Shown here: in pieces, positions 53,595 through 61,632 of the stretch | Position numbering within the stretch: the first letter of the stretch is position 1 | Layout: each line of letters starts with the position of its first letter | Origin: QHXM01 sp963697975 | GTDB lineage: Bacteria > Acidobacteriota > Blastocatellia > Pyrinomonadales > Pyrinomonadaceae | Reading direction: 5' to 3' | DNA: 64,000 nucleotides | Assembly: GCA_963697975.1 (NCBI GenBank) | Contig: OY969111.1 | Span: forward strand, 2,418,001 to 2,482,000 | Made by a program: the position numbers and the translations under genes | Notes under the pieces: model-generated | Told to the model about the DNA's origin: nothing | Databases searched by the model: none | The model's input: the letters and a program-made list of their open reading frames with translations, nothing else

Positions 53595-53789
53595 ATGGCG
53601 AGCCACCGCACCATAGTTCGAGCAGCTAGAGAACTGCCGAGAGACCGGCGGGTCTTAATGGATTTTGAGGAAAACCGAGGAGGACGAATAATTCAAATTT
53701 ACAGCTACCCGGAAACGAAATGCATTATCTTGAGATGGAGACCCTCTGGCAAGAAGATTTCGATTTGTCCGGACCGGATAAAGGGCTGA
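53595..53789 (+). CDS. Possible small basic protein
   Basis: A 64-residue Arg-rich ORF (MASHRTIVRAARELPRDRRVLMDFEENRGG...) with a plausible strand-rich end (CIILRWRPSGKKISICP). No ribosome site is evident and no family is recognised; it fills the gap between two divergent/convergent neighbours. Kept at low confidence. Confidence 0.35.
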   Translation: MASHRTIVRAARELPRDRRVLMDFEENRGGRIIQIYSYPETKCIILRWRPSGKKISICPDRIKG

Positions 53790-53799
53790 CGGCTGTATG

Positions 53800-54486
53800 C
53801 TACCTTAACAATCTTCGCAGATCACTGAGGCGCTTTTCCGGCGCGCCGTAGCGTGCGCGGTAATCTTGCAGGCTGCGGTCGATGACTTCCATTGCTTCAG
53901 CGCGGTCGTAAACATCCGCGATCTCGACGCGGCGGGGCGCTTCGCTCGGCAGTTGCTTGTAGCTGAGGAAATAATGCTTGAGCCGGTCAACCAATCCTTT
54001 GGGACAATCCCTGATTTCCTGAAAATGGCCGTAGGCGACATCTGATTCGAGAACGGCGATGATCTTGTCGTCGGCTTCCATGCCGTCAATCATCCGCAGG
54101 CCGCCGATGGGCACGGCGCGCAGGAAGAAGTCGCCGTGAGTGAAAGCCTTTTCCGTCAGCACACAGATGTCCATCGGGTCGCCGTCGCCCTTGATGCCGG
54201 GAACGCCAACACGCGTCGAGCAGAGTTCGCCCACCAGATCGCCACAGAAAGTTTGCGGGATAAAACCGTAGAGCGTCGGGCAGAGGCTTGAGAATCGCTG
54301 TGGCCGATCCACGCGCAGATGCCCCGATGGCTTGTCCAATTCATACTTGACAGCATCTGTCGGGACGATTTCGATGTAGGCGTTGATGACATGGGACGCA
54401 TCTGTGCCCGCCCGGACGCCGTGCCAGGGATGCGCCTGAAAAAGAATCGCCAGCAGTTCGTGAAGCTCTGTGTCGTCAGCAGACAT
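53800..54486 (-). CDS. Inorganic pyrophosphatase family protein
   Basis: A family I soluble pyrophosphatase, hydrolysing PPi to 2 Pi with Mg. The 228-residue protein has the family's conserved metal cluster GIKGDGDPMDICVLTE near 104-119, the substrate-binding KYELDKPSGHLRVDRP near 51-66 and GFIPQTFCGD (canonical YGFIPxT). It is longer than the 175-residue bacterial enzyme, with extra N- and C-terminal helices, matching a subgroup seen in other phyla. ATG 54486 is chosen over 54510. Confidence 0.9.
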   Translation of the reverse strand: MSADDTELHELLAILFQAHPWHGVRAGTDASHVINAYIEIVPTDAVKYELDKPSGHLRVDRPQRFSSLCPTLYGFIPQTFCGDLVGELCSTRVGVPGIKGDGDPMDICVLTEKAFTHGDFFLRAVPIGGLRMIDGMEADDKIIAVLESDVAYGHFQEIRDCPKGLVDRLKHYFLSYKQLPSEAPRRVEIADVYDRAEAMEVIDRSLQDYRARYGAPEKRLSDLRRLLR

Positions 54487-54643
54487 AATTTTTACAGCCC
54501 ACAATATCACAGTGGAACAAATTTGCTAATTTGATGTGATGACGCCCCCGATGTTACTGTTCCCGGCGTTTCAGGCGCTCTGGCTGAAACTAAAATACCG
54601 GCAGGACTAACGACAACGAGATGGTCAGGGATGGAGATTTCAA

Positions 54644-55345
54644 ATGTTGGATTTCGATACCACCGTCAAGCTGCATATTTATAAGGTAATCGCAGAGACG
54701 ACGCACGCGCCGACTTCCATTGAAGTCGCGCAGGCGTTGGAGACTTCGACTGAGGAGGTCGAAGCAGCATTTCAGAGGCTTTACCAGAAGCGATTGCTGG
54801 TACTTGAGCCGGGCGACAGCTCTCGAATTCGGATGGCCCCGCCTTTCTCCGGTGTGAAGACATCGTTCGCGGTCGAAGTCGGCGGAAAAACCTATTACGC
54901 CAACTGCGCCTGGGATGCGCTCGGCATTCCGGCGGCGCTTCACGCGGACGGCAACGTAACGGCTTCCGACGGATTTACGGGTGAGCCGATGTCGCTGCTG
55001 GTGAGAGACGGGAGTCCAGTCCCGCAGGAATGCGTCATACACTTTGCCGTGCCCGCTGCCCAGTGGTGGGACGACATCATCTATACTTGAGAGACGATGC
55101 TTCTCTTCCGGTCGGAAGAGACTGCCACTCGCTGGTGCAAAGCTCACGACACACCGCGCCGCCCTCTCGTCTCACTGGAACAGCTCTGGTATTTGTCGGT
55201 CGCATGGTATGCCAACCGATTGACAGTAGAATCACGTCGGCCTGACGCAGATGAGATGGTGCAGATATTCGCCAGCGTCGGGCTTGACGATCCGTTCTGG
55301 GACCCGAAGTCTGATCAGTGGAAGAAGGATGAAAAGAAACGATGA
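54644..55345 (+). CDS. MerB-like organomercurial lyase, predicted selenoprotein (Sec149 at in-frame TGA)
   Basis: Predicted organometal lyase cleaving carbon-mercury-type bonds. The reading frame from ATG 54644 meets TGA at 55088-55090 and continues in the same frame to TAG-free 55345, giving 233 residues if TGA is read as selenocysteine. Residues 1-65 form the MerB winged-helix part; PPFSGVKTSFAVEVGGKTYYANCAWD holds C88 and D91, equal to MerB C96 and D99. The TGA falls where MerB has catalytic C159, and the sequence after it (LLFRSEETATRWCKAH...LEQLWYLS) matches the MerB C-terminal domain. A SECIS-like hairpin follows (55103-55120). GGAG precedes the ATG. Without recoding it would be read as two ORFs, 54644-55090 and 55097-55345. 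Confidence 0.8.
55103..55120 (+). promoter_or_regulatory. SECIS-like stem-loop for UGA recoding
   Basis: CTCTTCC (55103-55109) and GGAAGAG (55114-55120) form a perfect 7-bp stem with loop GGTC. The stem begins 12 nt after the TGA and the GGU is 19 nt after it. Bacterial SECIS elements place a SelB-binding hairpin with GGU in the apical loop about 11 nt after the UGA, as in E. coli fdhF. Selenocysteine machinery genes are not in the window. Confidence 0.75.
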
Positions 55346-55408
55346 GCTATGAACGCTGATCGCTGAAGTAAAACATTTCATCGTTCCGCGTTCATAGCTC
55401 ATCGTTTT
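55340..55408. repeat. Imperfect palindrome, family E copy 2
   Basis: CGATGAGCTATGAACGCTGA versus CGTTCATAGCTCATCG, sharing ATCGTTCCGCGTTC with 32676-32741, between convergent genes. Confidence 0.85.
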
Positions 55409-55409
55409 C

Positions 55410-56810
55410 TCACTGCTTTCTTCGTCCCGAATACAACCCGGTAAAAATGTATTCCATCTTTCCGTCATTTCCGGGAACGAAAGCGGTGTCGTTTTCCAGC
55501 GTGTCGCCAAACGAAAGCCGCTGAGCGCCGGTTTTGGTGAGCGCGTATTCCGCTTCGGTATCCTTGAGGAACAGGCGACCATCCTTCGCCAGTATCTCCC
55601 AGGTCTGCGGCCCGTTGACGTACACGCCCGTAAACGCAGTGAGGTCGGCTGCCGTCAGCGTTAGTTTCTCCTTCGGCTTTTCCGCTTCCGTGGGCTTGAG
55701 GGGAAGAAACAATTCTTTCGCTTTGGCTGTAGTCTTGCTGAGCGTCATGCCGCTCTTGTTCGTGACGACGATGACGGCGAAGCGATGCTCCGGTGCCATT
55801 TGAATCATCGAGCCGTAGCCGCGACTAAAACCTCCGTGCATGATCATCCGCACGCCGCGATCCTCGAAGTTCAGCAGGCCGTAGCCGTAGTACGCGTCGC
55901 GCTCGCCCGGTATCAAGGTGTGCTGACCCGAAAGGCTTTTGAAAAGCGTTGGCGACAGAGCTTGCGCCTCTCCTAAACGACCGTTGGATAAAAGCGCCGT
56001 GACGAAGCGCGAAAGGTCGTTGGCCGAAGAGAAGATTGAACCCGCAGGCCACTGCGCCACGTTGTCGTAAGCCGGACGAATGATGGCGGGCTTGCCGTCT
56101 TCCTGCGCGGCGTGGCCGACGGCGAGCGGGTACGTCATCGCCACGAGCGGGCGAAAGGTGGTGCGATTCATGCCGAGCGGTTTGAAAATAAGCTCGTCCA
56201 TCATGTCTGCGTAAGGCTTGCCGCCTGTTTCCTCTATGACGTAACCGGCCAGCCAGAAACCCGGACTCGAATACGAATAAATTTTCCCGGCCTCGCCAAA
56301 CAGCACGTCGTCTTTCCACGAGCGCACCATCGCGGCCAGCGCGGAATCGTCATGCAGCGGCGGCGGCGCGCTGAAATCTCCGACGCCCGCCGTGTTGCTG
56401 ATGAGTTGATGAGGGGTAAGCTCAGACACCTTTGTGGGAAGACCTTTGGCGTATTTGCCTATCGGCTCGTTGAGCTTAATGCGTCCCTGCTCGGAGAGCT
56501 TGACCATCGCCGCGCCCGTAAACATTTTCGTCGTCGAGCCGAGGCGGAAGAGCGTGTCGGGTGTGACCGCACCGCCCGTTTCGATGCTGGCGACCCCGAA
56601 ACCTTTAGCGAAGATGACGCGACCATCCTTGATGATGGCGACCGCCGCGCCCGGCGTGCCCGTCTCTTTCAACTCTTCGAGGATGACTTTTTCTAACTCT
56701 CCGAAGTCGTTATCGCCGGGATGCGCCGACGCTCGTTGTAATCCGAATGAGAGTGTCAGGAGTGCCAGAAGAAGAAGTTTCAGGTGCCTTGAGAAGTTTT
56801 TCAGGAGCAT
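55410..56810 (-). CDS. Exported serine hydrolase, class C beta-lactamase fold
   Basis: A 466-residue periplasmic or secreted serine hydrolase of the beta-lactamase/D-aminopeptidase superfamily. Signal peptide at 8-29 (LKLLLLALLTLSFGLQRASA). Catalytic motifs: STTK (S92, K95) in FRLGSTTKMF, YSS near 194 (YSYSSPGFWLAGY, the YxN site), and HGG near 335 (MIMHGGFSRG, the KTG equivalent). The C-terminal ~110 residues (TAFTGVYVNGPQTWEIL...) form an extra beta-barrel domain common in such hydrolases. ATG 56810 follows GGAAAGGCGA; 56825 is an alternative. Substrate unknown; peptides or esters are more likely than antibiotics. Confidence 0.9.
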   Translation of the reverse strand: MLLKNFSRHLKLLLLALLTLSFGLQRASAHPGDNDFGELEKVILEELKETGTPGAAVAIIKDGRVIFAKGFGVASIETGGAVTPDTLFRLGSTTKMFTGAAMVKLSEQGRIKLNEPIGKYAKGLPTKVSELTPHQLISNTAGVGDFSAPPPLHDDSALAAMVRSWKDDVLFGEAGKIYSYSSPGFWLAGYVIEETGGKPYADMMDELIFKPLGMNRTTFRPLVAMTYPLAVGHAAQEDGKPAIIRPAYDNVAQWPAGSIFSSANDLSRFVTALLSNGRLGEAQALSPTLFKSLSGQHTLIPGERDAYYGYGLLNFEDRGVRMIMHGGFSRGYGSMIQMAPEHRFAVIVVTNKSGMTLSKTTAKAKELFLPLKPTEAEKPKEKLTLTAADLTAFTGVYVNGPQTWEILAKDGRLFLKDTEAEYALTKTGAQRLSFGDTLENDTAFVPGNDGKMEYIFTGLYSGRRKQ

Positions 56811-56969
56811 GATTCGCCTTTCCATTCAGATTTTATTTGGCGGGCGCTGGGCGATCGCTCAGCCTTTGCCGGTCTGGTTGCTTTCAGAGAGTGTGTACGA
56901 CTACTCTTGAAGCAGAGTTCAATTTACGATTAAGGTCGTTGGTGATGGCCGCATTTAACGGAGGATACG

Positions 56970-57590
56970 GTGAAAAGATTTCATTTGATTGGTTACACGA
57001 CACTTTTAATCTGCCTTGCGCTGGCGGGATTCGCTTGCGCGTCTACGTCGAACACCACGTCAAACATAACGTCAGACGCCAAACCGGAAGCTAATTCAAC
57101 CGCAACGACATCAGCAGGAGGAGTAGCACCAGCGTCAATGCCAGCATCATCTCCGGCGTCCTCGCCCATTGCAGCGTCAACGTCAGCGCCAATGGTAGAT
57201 GAGGTAGACATTTATCTGGTGGCCGTCGGAGACAAAGGAAAAAAGGGCCTGAAAATCGGCTGCGATGACAGTCTCGTCCGTGTCGCACGGAAGATTAAAC
57301 CCACCGTCGCGCCGTTAAAAGCCGCGCTTGAGGAACTGTTATCGACTCCCCACGAATACAGTAAAGAGTTGGGAAATTACTGGTGGGGCAAGGACTTGAA
57401 ACTGAAGAGCGTTTCGATTACTGAGGGGGTTGCGACCATTCATATTTCGGGAGAAGGCCCGTTTGTCGCCGGTGTATGCGATGAACCGCGAATCACCGAG
57501 CAGATAGAAAACACAGCCATGCAATTCGACTCAGTCAACACGGTGAAAGTCTTCGTCAACGACAAGCCGCTGGCAGAGGTGATTCGCTAA
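56970..57590 (+). CDS. GerMN-domain lipoprotein
   Basis: A 206-residue exported protein, GTG start at 56970 behind GGAGGATACG. Signal ends in the lipobox LAGFAC (Cys23). A Ser/Thr/Ala/Pro-rich linker of about 50 residues leads to a GerMN (sporulation/germination-type) domain: VDIYLVAVGD...CDDSLVRVARKI, ALEELLSTPHEY, LKSVSITEGVATIHISGEG. GerMN domains occur in many envelope proteins of non-sporing bacteria; the role is unknown. Confidence 0.88.
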   Translation: MKRFHLIGYTTLLICLALAGFACASTSNTTSNITSDAKPEANSTATTSAGGVAPASMPASSPASSPIAASTSAPMVDEVDIYLVAVGDKGKKGLKIGCDDSLVRVARKIKPTVAPLKAALEELLSTPHEYSKELGNYWWGKDLKLKSVSITEGVATIHISGEGPFVAGVCDEPRITEQIENTAMQFDSVNTVKVFVNDKPLAEVIR

Positions 57591-57650
57591 CGCTCCCTGT
57601 CTGAAGACCGTTCCTAGATCACCGCGTAGCGGCTGAACGTCACACACATT

Positions 57651-58394
57651 TCATTCATCTATCGCGGCCTTCACCGTCGGCCACATCGCGTCCGCCCAGT
57701 ATTCATATCCTTCGGCGCTCGGGTGAAATCCGTCTTCGGAGAAGAATTCGGGATGCGACGGAATCACCCTGTGCGTCTCCGCGTAAGTGTCAACGACTAG
57801 CAACTCGTAGCGTTTGGCAATCGCTTCGAGTTTTTCGTTGAAGAGTTGGACGCCGCGCCGCGTGTTATCTCGTTGGCTCGCGGGAATGACGGGAGCAAAC
57901 GACATGTCGGGGATGTTCGTGATGACGATCCTCGCGCTGGTTTCCGCCTTGAGGCGTTTGATGATTTCTTCGTAGTTTCGCGCAAACCTTTCCATTGGCA
58001 TCCCGTGCCCGATGTCGTTGATACCGATGCCGAGCGTCACCAGCGTCGGGCGTGTGGCAATGGCCGCGCCGAGTTGTTCGCGCAACACATCTTCGGTCGT
58101 CGCGCCGCTCACACAAAAATTATTAAGGCGCGCACCCGCACGCTCTTTCCCGATGCGCTCGAAGAGGCGCGCAACGTAGCCTTTGCCATCTCTTGCCCCA
58201 ACACCGACGCCGGTCGAATCCCCCAATGCTGTGTAAACAACCGCTGCTGCCGTGCTCTGGTCCGCTGTCCCCATGCTCGTCGTGTTCTCTTTCTTCACTG
58301 AATCGGATTGCGCGCAGGCCGCGCCCCAGACAAGAAAAAACAGGAGCGCCAGCAAGCACTCGCTGCCTTTGAATTTCTCACAACGCAAGTTCAC
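57651..58394 (-). CDS. SGNH/GDSL-family hydrolase, exported
   Basis: A 247-residue esterase or lipase-like hydrolase with signal MNLRCEKFKGSECLLALLFF... ending near WGAACAQ (lipobox-like AAC). Family blocks: GDSTGVGVG (block I, nucleophile Ser), GATTEDVL (block II region with Gly), LGIGINDIGHG (block III, Asn) and DGFHPSAEGY (block V, Asp-x-x-His). Substrate cannot be told. The gene sits 12 bp upstream of the broken helicase region's end on the same strand, possibly co-transcribed. Confidence 0.9.
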   Translation of the reverse strand: MNLRCEKFKGSECLLALLFFLVWGAACAQSDSVKKENTTSMGTADQSTAAAVVYTALGDSTGVGVGARDGKGYVARLFERIGKERAGARLNNFCVSGATTEDVLREQLGAAIATRPTLVTLGIGINDIGHGMPMERFARNYEEIIKRLKAETSARIVITNIPDMSFAPVIPASQRDNTRRGVQLFNEKLEAIAKRYELLVVDTYAETHRVIPSHPEFFSEDGFHPSAEGYEYWADAMWPTVKAAIDE

Positions 58395-58406
58395 TTCCCC
58401 CTTGCT

Positions 58407-59501
58407 CTACCTGACAGGCTCACGCAGGATGGCTTCGGCGGCCTGCGCTGCGACGCGAGCCGATGAAGAATGTGCGCGGCGGAGTCCGGCGACTTGGAGC
58501 AGCGATTCGCCTGTGCGCGAAAGCATCCGCACGAGGTCGCCCTCTTCGGCGCGCGTCTCCTTCACCAGTTCAACCCACTCGCACCCCGCAGCCCAGCGCG
58601 CGGCTGTCGCCGCCGCCGAAAAGTTTATCTCCGGCGCTGGCTCTAACCCCTGCTTCCATTCCTCGGTGGCAACTTTATAGGCGACTTCCTCGAACCGCGC
58701 AAGCGCACTCACCAACGCATCGTCCAACTCAAGCTCTCCGTAATCGCGGTCAGCGTCCGAGGCAAGCGCCGCCATGAGTCCTGTCGCGCGCGGCGCATCG
58801 AGCGTGGCAAACAAATTCTTGTCCAGCGCCTCGCCGACCAGCAGTGGCCTGTCAACATGAAGGTCTGCGAGCCAGCGCCCGCGCTCCGTCACGCGCTCCC
58901 CGGCGAAATCAAGATAACCGAAAGCGGCCAGCACCCGCGCGCGACGCTCAAACGGCTCCCAGATTTCCGCACGGATGCTCAAAGTGCGACGCTCGCTGCG
59001 CTCGACTGCTTCCGCGTCTTCAATCACAGCCCACAAGGCTTCGGCGCAAGCGTTCCTTTCATCTTCGCTCAGAGACTCAGGCGCAATCCCGTCAATCATT
59101 TCGTTGATGACATTCACGGCGTCGTCTTCGCCCGCGCGGGCTTCGCTCAACTTCGGTTCATGAAGGGCAAGCTCGCCGCCCTTTGTTCTAACTTCATCGA
59201 AAGCCGCTTCGATGGCGTCTTCCGTGAGCGAATAGACGGGCGCATACACACGCCCGACACGTTCGAGCGCGAGATTTGCGCCGCGCCCGTCCTCGCGCAT
59301 TCCAATCAAATTTCCGCCGCGCCTTCGCATCACGAGCAGAAGCCGCCGCCCGTTGCGCCCGACGCCAACGATTCTTCCGGGGATGACAACTTCATCAAGC
59401 CAGGATGAGAACATCTCGGCGCGCGTCTGCGGCAGAGTCTCCAGCAGACGTTGACGCGCGCTCGCCAATCGCTCAAGCCCGCGCGCGACCGCTGTCGGCA
59501 A
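58407..59501 (-). CDS. Helicase C-terminal fragment (DSHCT-like domain)
   Basis: 364 residues from a TTG at 59501, but family-like sequence continues upstream in this frame to about 59597. Includes a beta-rich insertion (PGRIVGVGRNGRRLLLVMRRRGG) and a helical DSHCT-type end (ARWAAGCEWVELVKETRAEEGDLVRMLSRT). No convincing ribosome site for an independent start. Confidence 0.65.
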   Translation of the reverse strand: MPTAVARGLERLASARQRLLETLPQTRAEMFSSWLDEVVIPGRIVGVGRNGRRLLLVMRRRGGNLIGMREDGRGANLALERVGRVYAPVYSLTEDAIEAAFDEVRTKGGELALHEPKLSEARAGEDDAVNVINEMIDGIAPESLSEDERNACAEALWAVIEDAEAVERSERRTLSIRAEIWEPFERRARVLAAFGYLDFAGERVTERGRWLADLHVDRPLLVGEALDKNLFATLDAPRATGLMAALASDADRDYGELELDDALVSALARFEEVAYKVATEEWKQGLEPAPEINFSAAATAARWAAGCEWVELVKETRAEEGDLVRMLSRTGESLLQVAGLRRAHSSSARVAAQAAEAILREPVR

Positions 59502-59589
59502 GTGGCATCCAGCCTCGTCCAGTTTCTCCCTGATGCGCCGCTCGGCCTCGGCGCGCTCTCGCTCCGCGCGAGTGATGCGTCTGGCCGTG

Positions 59590-60271
59590 TCCCTGTGCGC
59601 GAAGCTTCTTCGGCAATGTCGCGCACCTGAGCGAAGTTCTCGTAAGCGTCCAGAAGATTGAGCAGCGTCGAGTAGGTCGCGCGAAACTGACTTTGCAGAG
59701 GATCGGGCGGCGCGGTGAGCAGCACGGCGATGCGTTCAGGGTCTTGATGAAGTCCGGGCGCGGCGACGACGAAGCCGACGTTATCGCGGCTGCGACGACC
59801 GGCACGTCCCGTCATTTGTTGAAGCTCGGAAGCTGACAGGGTGCGCCAGCCGGAGTTTGAGCGCGCGTCAACGTTTGAGATGACGACCGTGCGCGCAGGG
59901 AAATCCACTCCCGCCGCAACCGTTGCCGTCGCAAAGATGGCGTCGAGCAATCCGGCGGACATCAGGCGCTCAATGGCGAGTTTCCATGCGGGGATGTGCC
60001 CGGCGTGATGCGCCGCGACGCCGCCTTTGATGATCGTGTCCCAGTGACGATGCCCGCGCACCTCCGGGTGCTCTCGCGAGAAGTCGCGCATGATTGTGCG
60101 TCTGGTCTCGCGCCGTTCCGCGTTCTGTTCGCGGCGCGCGAGCGCAGCTTCCTGTGCTGCCTCATCGCAGCGTCGGCGCGTCGGCAGAAAGACGATGGCA
60201 GGCAGCAGGTCGTAAGACTTCAACGCCGCCAGAAGCTGCGCGGGCGGCATCTCAGGCATGCTCAGTTTCAC
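59590..60271 (-). CDS. Helicase middle fragment (RecA2 domain)
   Basis: Starts at GTG 60271 and carries AIVFLPTRRRCDEAA, HHAGHIPAWK, ATATVAAGVDFPARTVVIS (motif V) and LQQMTGRAGRRS (motif VI). The family-like sequence stops at DIAEEAS (about 59600); after it the frame (open to 59330) is out of register with the C-terminal part. A single missing base there restores AHRDTARRITRAERERAEAE, a coiled-coil-like helix. Confidence 0.7.
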
Positions 60272-61194
60272 CGTCTGCCCCCTCTATACGCTCTCCAATT
60301 GCTGCGCGACGAACGTTCCTGTCGTTGCTTCTGCTGTTGGTCGCCAAGCCGCACGATTTCAGGATGCAGATTTCCGGTGTCGGACAAAAGCGGTATCAAC
60401 TGCCCGTCGGGGTAGAGAAACGCGGCGCGCAAAGGGACGGGGCGTGCGCCCGGACGCTCGACCACGCCGCAGCGAACACCGCGAACTTCAGAAATCCACG
60501 AGGCAAACTCCAGAGCGTTCCCGATTGTCGCCGACAACAACAAGAGCCTGACGCGTGGTGGTGAAAGGATGATGGCTTCTTCCCAGACGTGCCCGCGCTC
60601 TTCATCCGCGAGGTAGTGCGCTTCGTCCAAGACGACGAGGTCTGCACGGATATTTGTCCCGCTGCGTAGAGAATCAAATAGCTGGTTGCGGTAGATTTCG
60701 GTTGTGCCGACGATGAGGGGAGCGTCCCCGTTCTCTTTCCTGTCGCCCGTCAGGATGCCGACCTGATCGCTCCCGAACTCGTCTCTGAACTCCTGATACT
60801 TGGAGTTCGTCAGCGCCTTGAGCGGGCTGGTGTACCACGCGCGCTTGCCCTCAGCGAGCAGGCGGCGAATCTCCTCGCGTGCAATCCACGTCTTGCCGCT
60901 TCCCGTTGGTGCAGTGACCAGCACATCTTCGTGTTCGAGCGCGGCGAGGGCTTCCAGTTGGAACGAATCGGGCTTGAACGGCGCAGGCGCAGGCGTGCCG
61001 ATGCCCTGAAGCAGGCGGCGCAACTCGCGCGTCGGAGCACTGTTCTGAAGCGGCTGGCGAGGCGCTGCTGAATCTTTGCCCGAACCCGAACGACGCGGCT
61101 TTTCATCCCGCCCGCTGCGCTCCGCTGCCCCAGCACGCCCTGAATCTTTCGGGTTGCGCCTTTTCCGGCGATTGTTAACAGGTTGGCGTGGCAT
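60268..61194 (-). CDS. Helicase N-terminal fragment (RecA1 domain)
   Basis: 308 residues. A basic N-terminal tail is followed by FQLEALAALEHEDVLVTAPTGSGKTW (Walker A), YTSPLKALTNSKYQEF, GDRKEN, VLDEAHYL (DEAH box) and LLLSATIGNALEFASWI. The frame ends in TGA overlapping a GTG of the next fragment (GTGA), with AGAGGGGG about 8 nt before that GTG; a natural split gene is therefore an alternative to a frameshift. Adding one G to the G5 run (plus strand C5, 60278-60282) gives continuous GGQTVKLSMPEMPP. Confidence 0.8.
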   Translation of the reverse strand: MPRQPVNNRRKRRNPKDSGRAGAAERSGRDEKPRRSGSGKDSAAPRQPLQNSAPTRELRRLLQGIGTPAPAPFKPDSFQLEALAALEHEDVLVTAPTGSGKTWIAREEIRRLLAEGKRAWYTSPLKALTNSKYQEFRDEFGSDQVGILTGDRKENGDAPLIVGTTEIYRNQLFDSLRSGTNIRADLVVLDEAHYLADEERGHVWEEAIILSPPRVRLLLLSATIGNALEFASWISEVRGVRCGVVERPGARPVPLRAAFLYPDGQLIPLLSDTGNLHPEIVRLGDQQQKQRQERSSRSNWRAYRGGRR

Positions 61195-61302
61195 AACGCC
61201 ATTCTAACCCAGACACGTTAAAAAGTCGGATGCTAAAGGTCTGGGCAAAGCAATAAGACCGGGAAGCTGTTTGAAGAGGCCCGTCAGGGATGACGTGATG
61301 AT

Positions 61303-61360
61303 AGCCCAGCAATTTATGGCTGGGGATGAGAGGCGAGCGATTAGCCAGTCCCGTAGGGAC
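61303..61360. repeat. REP-like pair of hairpins
   Basis: CCCAGC-loop-GCTGGG (61305-61324) and GTCCC-GTA-GGGAC (61348-61360), in a region with further GCCCGTC/GACG motifs. Resembles the style of the 4063-4174 element. The surrounding gap 61195-61365 shows no gene. Confidence 0.55.
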
Positions 61361-61365
61361 GGCTT

Positions 61366-61581
61366 AATGAAGGACAGTTTTTGCCGCTGGAAGTGGACCT
61401 GACCGCTGCATAATCAATCGAAAATTCTATAAAGAAAGCCCATGAGCATTTCGGCGCACTGGACGTAGTAGTCAATAATGCCGCCTATGGTATAGGTGGC
61501 TCGGCAGAAGAACTGAGTTTAGAGGAGATCCGCCAAATTTTTGAGGTCAATGTATTCGCTGTCTTGTTTGCTAACACGGTC
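61366..61581 (+). pseudogene. Short-chain dehydrogenase (SDR) gene remnant
   Basis: In-frame translation reads NEGQFLPLEVDLTAA, then TAA (61411-61413), then SIENSIKKAHEHFGALDVVVNNAAYGIGG...EELSLEEIRQIFEVNVFAVLFANT. This is the central part of a classical SDR, including the NNAAYG motif (NNAG site). The N-terminal glycine-rich loop and the catalytic YxxxK are missing: the left end merges into the REP-like element and the right end stops near 61581. Base composition is already nearer to that of the AT-richer block to the right. Confidence 0.75.
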
Positions 61582-61632
61582 TTCCCTTCCACGTCCACTT
61601 CTTTTTGCTTCACTAACGAAAAACATCTCCAT

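Larger units (their letters stand above)
58407..61194 (-). pseudogene. Ski2/HelY-like DEAD/DEAH helicase broken by two frameshifts
   Basis: The three overlapping frames below join into one 929-residue Ski2-like helicase if one base is restored at each of two points, near 60278-60282 and near 59590-59600; 2788 nt plus 2 is an exact multiple of three. Motifs run in order across the frames: APTGSGKT, DEAH, LSATIGN, GVDFPARTVVIS, QMTGRAGRR, and a C-terminal DSHCT-like domain ending in GDLVRMLSRTGESLLQ. Either a decayed gene or two indel errors in the assembly. Downstream on the same strand is the SGNH hydrolase. Confidence 0.75.

Noticed and set aside
55097..55345. Independent 82-codon gene after the MerB-like ORF
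   Set aside because: Same phase as the upstream frame, begins inside the SECIS-like hairpin region, no own ribosome site, and matches the MerB C-terminus.
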